From CAVQFO01 sp963711725 (GTDB lineage: Bacteria; Pseudomonadota; Gammaproteobacteria; Nitrococcales; Aquisalimonadaceae), in contig CAVQFO010000038.1 in assembly GCA_963711725.1 (NCBI GenBank), positions 1-25,312 of the forward strand: a DNA stretch of 25,312 nt, written 5' to 3'. The notes beneath the pieces are model-generated. The model saw only the letters and a list, made by a program, of their open reading frames with translations. It made no database searches and had not been told where the DNA came from. Made by a program: the position numbers and the translations under genes. Shown here in pieces: positions 22,718 to 25,312 of this stretch (position 1 is its first letter; each line of letters starts with the position of its first letter).

Positions 22718-23389
22718 TCATTCGCCCTTGCGGTTCTTCACGCGCTCCTTCAGGCGCTGCAGTTCCTCCTCGACGCCGGATTCGGCTTCCAGGTCGGCGA
22801 ATTCCTCTTCCAGCGTCCGGTCCTTGCCCAGATCGTAGGAATCCGCGTCCGCTTCCAGTTCGTCGATTCGCCGCTCCAGCCCGTCGTAGCGGGCCAGGGC
22901 GTCGTCCACCCGGCCGTCGTGCAGGGTGCGCCGGGTGCGGACCCGCTTCTCCGCGGTGCGCATGCGGATCTCCATGGATTTCTTCTTCGCCTTGGCTTCC
23001 TTGAGCTTGGCCTGCAGCTTGGCGAGATCTTCGTTGTAGCGCGCCAGGCTGTCCTCCACAAGCGCGAGTTCCCTGCGCAGGATATCGGCCTGTTCACCCA
23101 GGCGGCGCTTGGCGACCAGGGCACCCTTGGCCAGATCCTCCCGGCCCTTGGACAGGGCGAATTCCGCCTTCTCCGCCCATTCCTCCTGTCCCTGGTCGAG
23201 CTTTTCCAGGCGCCGGGTCAGTTCCTTCTTGTCCGCAATTCCCTTAACGGCGGCGGATCGAACCTCCACCAGCGTGTCTTCCATCTCCTGGATCATCAGC
23301 CGAACCATCTTCTCCGGGTCCTCGGCCTTGTCCAGCAGCGCGTTGAGGTTGGAGTTAACGATGTCGGTCAGGCGAGAAAAGATTCCCAT
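22718..23389 (-). CDS. pspA: Phage shock protein A (ESCRT-III-like membrane repair / PspF inhibitor)
   Basis: 223 aa, the usual PspA length, and almost wholly helical coiled coil. The N-terminal amphipathic helix MGIFSRLTDIVNSNLNALLDKAEDPEKM binds damaged membrane. The following MIQEMEDTLVEVRSAA and the long charged helices (LAKLQAKLKEAKAKKKSM) fit the PspA/IM30 family. PspA forms oligomers that stabilise the inner membrane and, in resting cells, inhibits PspF. First gene of pspABC. ATG 23389 follows GGAGAC by about 6 nt, and a sigma-54 promoter lies 42 bp upstream. Confidence 0.97.
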   Translation of the reverse strand: MGIFSRLTDIVNSNLNALLDKAEDPEKMVRLMIQEMEDTLVEVRSAAVKGIADKKELTRRLEKLDQGQEEWAEKAEFALSKGREDLAKGALVAKRRLGEQADILRRELALVEDSLARYNEDLAKLQAKLKEAKAKKKSMEIRMRTAEKRVRTRRTLHDGRVDDALARYDGLERRIDELEADADSYDLGKDRTLEEEFADLEAESGVEEELQRLKERVKNRKGE

Positions 23390-23430
23390 GTCGGTGTCTC
23401 CGATTGTGAATATCGCAACGCCTGGTCCGT

Positions 23431-23447
23431 TGCAGGTCGCGGGCCAA
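23431..23447 (-). promoter_or_regulatory. Sigma-54 promoter of pspABC
   Basis: On the minus strand TTGGCCCGCGACCTGCA matches the consensus YTGGCACGrNNNTTGCW with intact GG (-24) and GC (-12) at the right spacing; it differs at three of the remaining fixed positions. It lies 42-58 bp before the pspA start and in the pspA-pspF divergent region, as in E. coli. The AT-rich stretch at 23460-23520 upstream is where PspF sites and IHF would bind; I could not define them. Confidence 0.8.
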
Positions 23448-23558
23448 CTTGTAAATGTCCGTTAAAACAATAGGTTAGTTGAAAGCGTGGTAGATCAAAA
23501 TGATTCAAGGCGCCAAGAAGTGGCGGAAAACGTCATCGAATAGCGCTAATATGTGTGC

Positions 23559-24573
<1,015 letters not shown>

Positions 24574-24626
24574 CTCGGCTGCTGCGTTGATAGACTCGAA
24601 CCAGAACAACAACAACGAGGTGGGCA

Positions 24627-25268
24627 ATGGGCTACGTACTGCTCAATATGGGTTTTGTCGCCATGCTGCTGTCGCTGACCATGCGCGACGTGCTCTGGCT
24701 GCGCGCCATCATGATGAGCGCCCAGGCGATGATCTTCACCGGCGACCTGTTCGAGGCCCGATTCAACGTGGCGGTGTGGAACGTGGTGTTTATCTCGGTG
24801 AATGCCTACCGCGTGCTACCGCATCCTGCGAGAACGCCAGCCGCTGGAGATTCCATCCGAGATCGAAGACATTTATCACGACCTGTTCTCGAACATGAGT
24901 CGCCGGGAGTTCCTGCACTTCTGGGGTAGCGGCACCGAACACGACGCCGAAAACGGGACCCTGATCGCCGCAGGCACCATGCCCGAGCATCTCTGTCTGG
25001 TGTTGGACGGTAGCCTCAGCGTTCAGCGGGGCGGCGGCGAACTGGTGCGCCTGCACCGCAAGTCCTTCGCCGGAGAAATGAGCTTTCTCACCGGCGACCC
25101 CGCCTCGGCGGACGTGGTGGCGGATTCGCCGGTGCGCTACATCGCCTGGGAGCAGGAGCAGCTCGCAACCTGGTGCGTCTGGACCCGGGGTTCATGGATC
25201 GGATGCATCAGATCCTGAATCGGGACCTGGTGAGCAAGGTGCGCGGCGGAGCGATGCGTCCGGCTTGA
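24627..25268 (+). CDS. Popeye-like membrane protein with cyclic-nucleotide-binding-type domain (two frame breaks)
   Basis: About 214 aa when joined. ATG 24627 follows GAGGTGGG. Short N-terminal membrane helices (GYVLLNMGFVAMLLSLTM, WLRAIMMSAQAMIFTG, VAVWNVVFISVNAYRV) lead into RILRERQPLEIPSEIEDIYHDLF and SRREFLHFW, a pattern I associate with Popeye-domain proteins. A beta-roll follows (LIAAGTMPEHLCLVLDGSLSV ... FAGEMSFLTGDPASADVVADS) of the cNMP-binding fold. The Arg that binds cyclic-nucleotide phosphate in CAP/PKA-type cassettes (PRAA) is replaced (PASA), so classical cAMP binding is doubtful. The C-terminal helices end in LVSKVRGGAMRPA at TGA 25268. Breaks lie near 24818 and 25165. It follows pspF by 53 bp on the same strand. 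Confidence 0.75.
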
Positions 25269-25312
25269 GGACTGGGTTTATTGAAGGCGAGCGATTTCCC
25301 CCCTCTCCCTGG

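Noticed and set aside
25297..25312. Terminator or repeat at the right edge (C-rich run)
   Set aside because: Resembles the G/C-rich repeat at 14.9-15.0 kb but is cut by the window end, so it cannot be assessed.

Overview
The window looks like a GC-rich gammaproteobacterial chromosome, possibly Chromatiales or Ectothiorhodospiraceae-like. The evidence is a class I PHA synthase, a cyoABCD quinol oxidase, a pspF / pspABC envelope-stress locus with a sigma-54 promoter, an LpxD acyltransferase (so a lipid A outer membrane), and several short palindromic repeats of the kind scattered through such genomes. The taxonomic guess is inference; the gene identities are read from motifs.

Layout. 1-1068 (minus): start-proximal part of phaC, running off the window. 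1069-3213: badly broken sequence that still holds a recognisable histidine phosphatase (minus) and a formate/nitrite-transporter-family gene (plus), each spread over several frames. 3340-7188 (plus): cyoABCD, with frame breaks in cyoA and cyoB. 7418-8488: lpxD. 8694-9456: secreted M48 metallopeptidase. 9624-16752: a catabolic island made of a divergent TetR regulator, SDR, acyl-CoA dehydrogenase, APH-type kinase, DUF6285 small protein, histidine phosphatase and, after a 620-bp repeat-filled gap, an AMP-forming acyl-CoA ligase. 16758-17183: a non-coding, multi-hairpin element bounded by an 18-bp inverted repeat. 17184-19976 (minus): a 59-aa membrane protein, a rhomboid protease, a lipoprotein and an Ala-rich exported coiled-coil protein. 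19977-21183: mostly empty, with one possible 80-aa ORF. 21184-21630: YdcZ-type DMT membrane protein. 21925-24573: pspC, pspB and pspA (minus) divergent from pspF (plus). 24627-25268: a Popeye-like membrane protein with a cyclic-nucleotide-binding-type domain.

How the genes may work together. The 10.4-16.8 kb set has the same enzyme types as the lvaABCDE (levulinate / 4-hydroxyvalerate) pathway of Pseudomonas putida and the fused human ACAD10/ACAD11 proteins: ligase makes the acyl-CoA, SDR interconverts oxo and hydroxy forms, kinase plus DUF6285 phosphorylates the hydroxyacyl-CoA, and the dehydrogenase homologue removes the phosphate. The products would be 3-hydroxyacyl-CoA or enoyl-CoA species that could feed beta-oxidation or the PHA synthase at the left edge. 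A perfect 14-bp palindrome lying between divergent promoters is the likely TetR operator.

Caution. At least nine genes have broken reading frames although their catalytic or diagnostic residues are kept. Most breaks can be repaired by adding one or two bases. Indel errors in the assembly are a serious alternative to real gene decay, especially between 1.5 and 4.9 kb.
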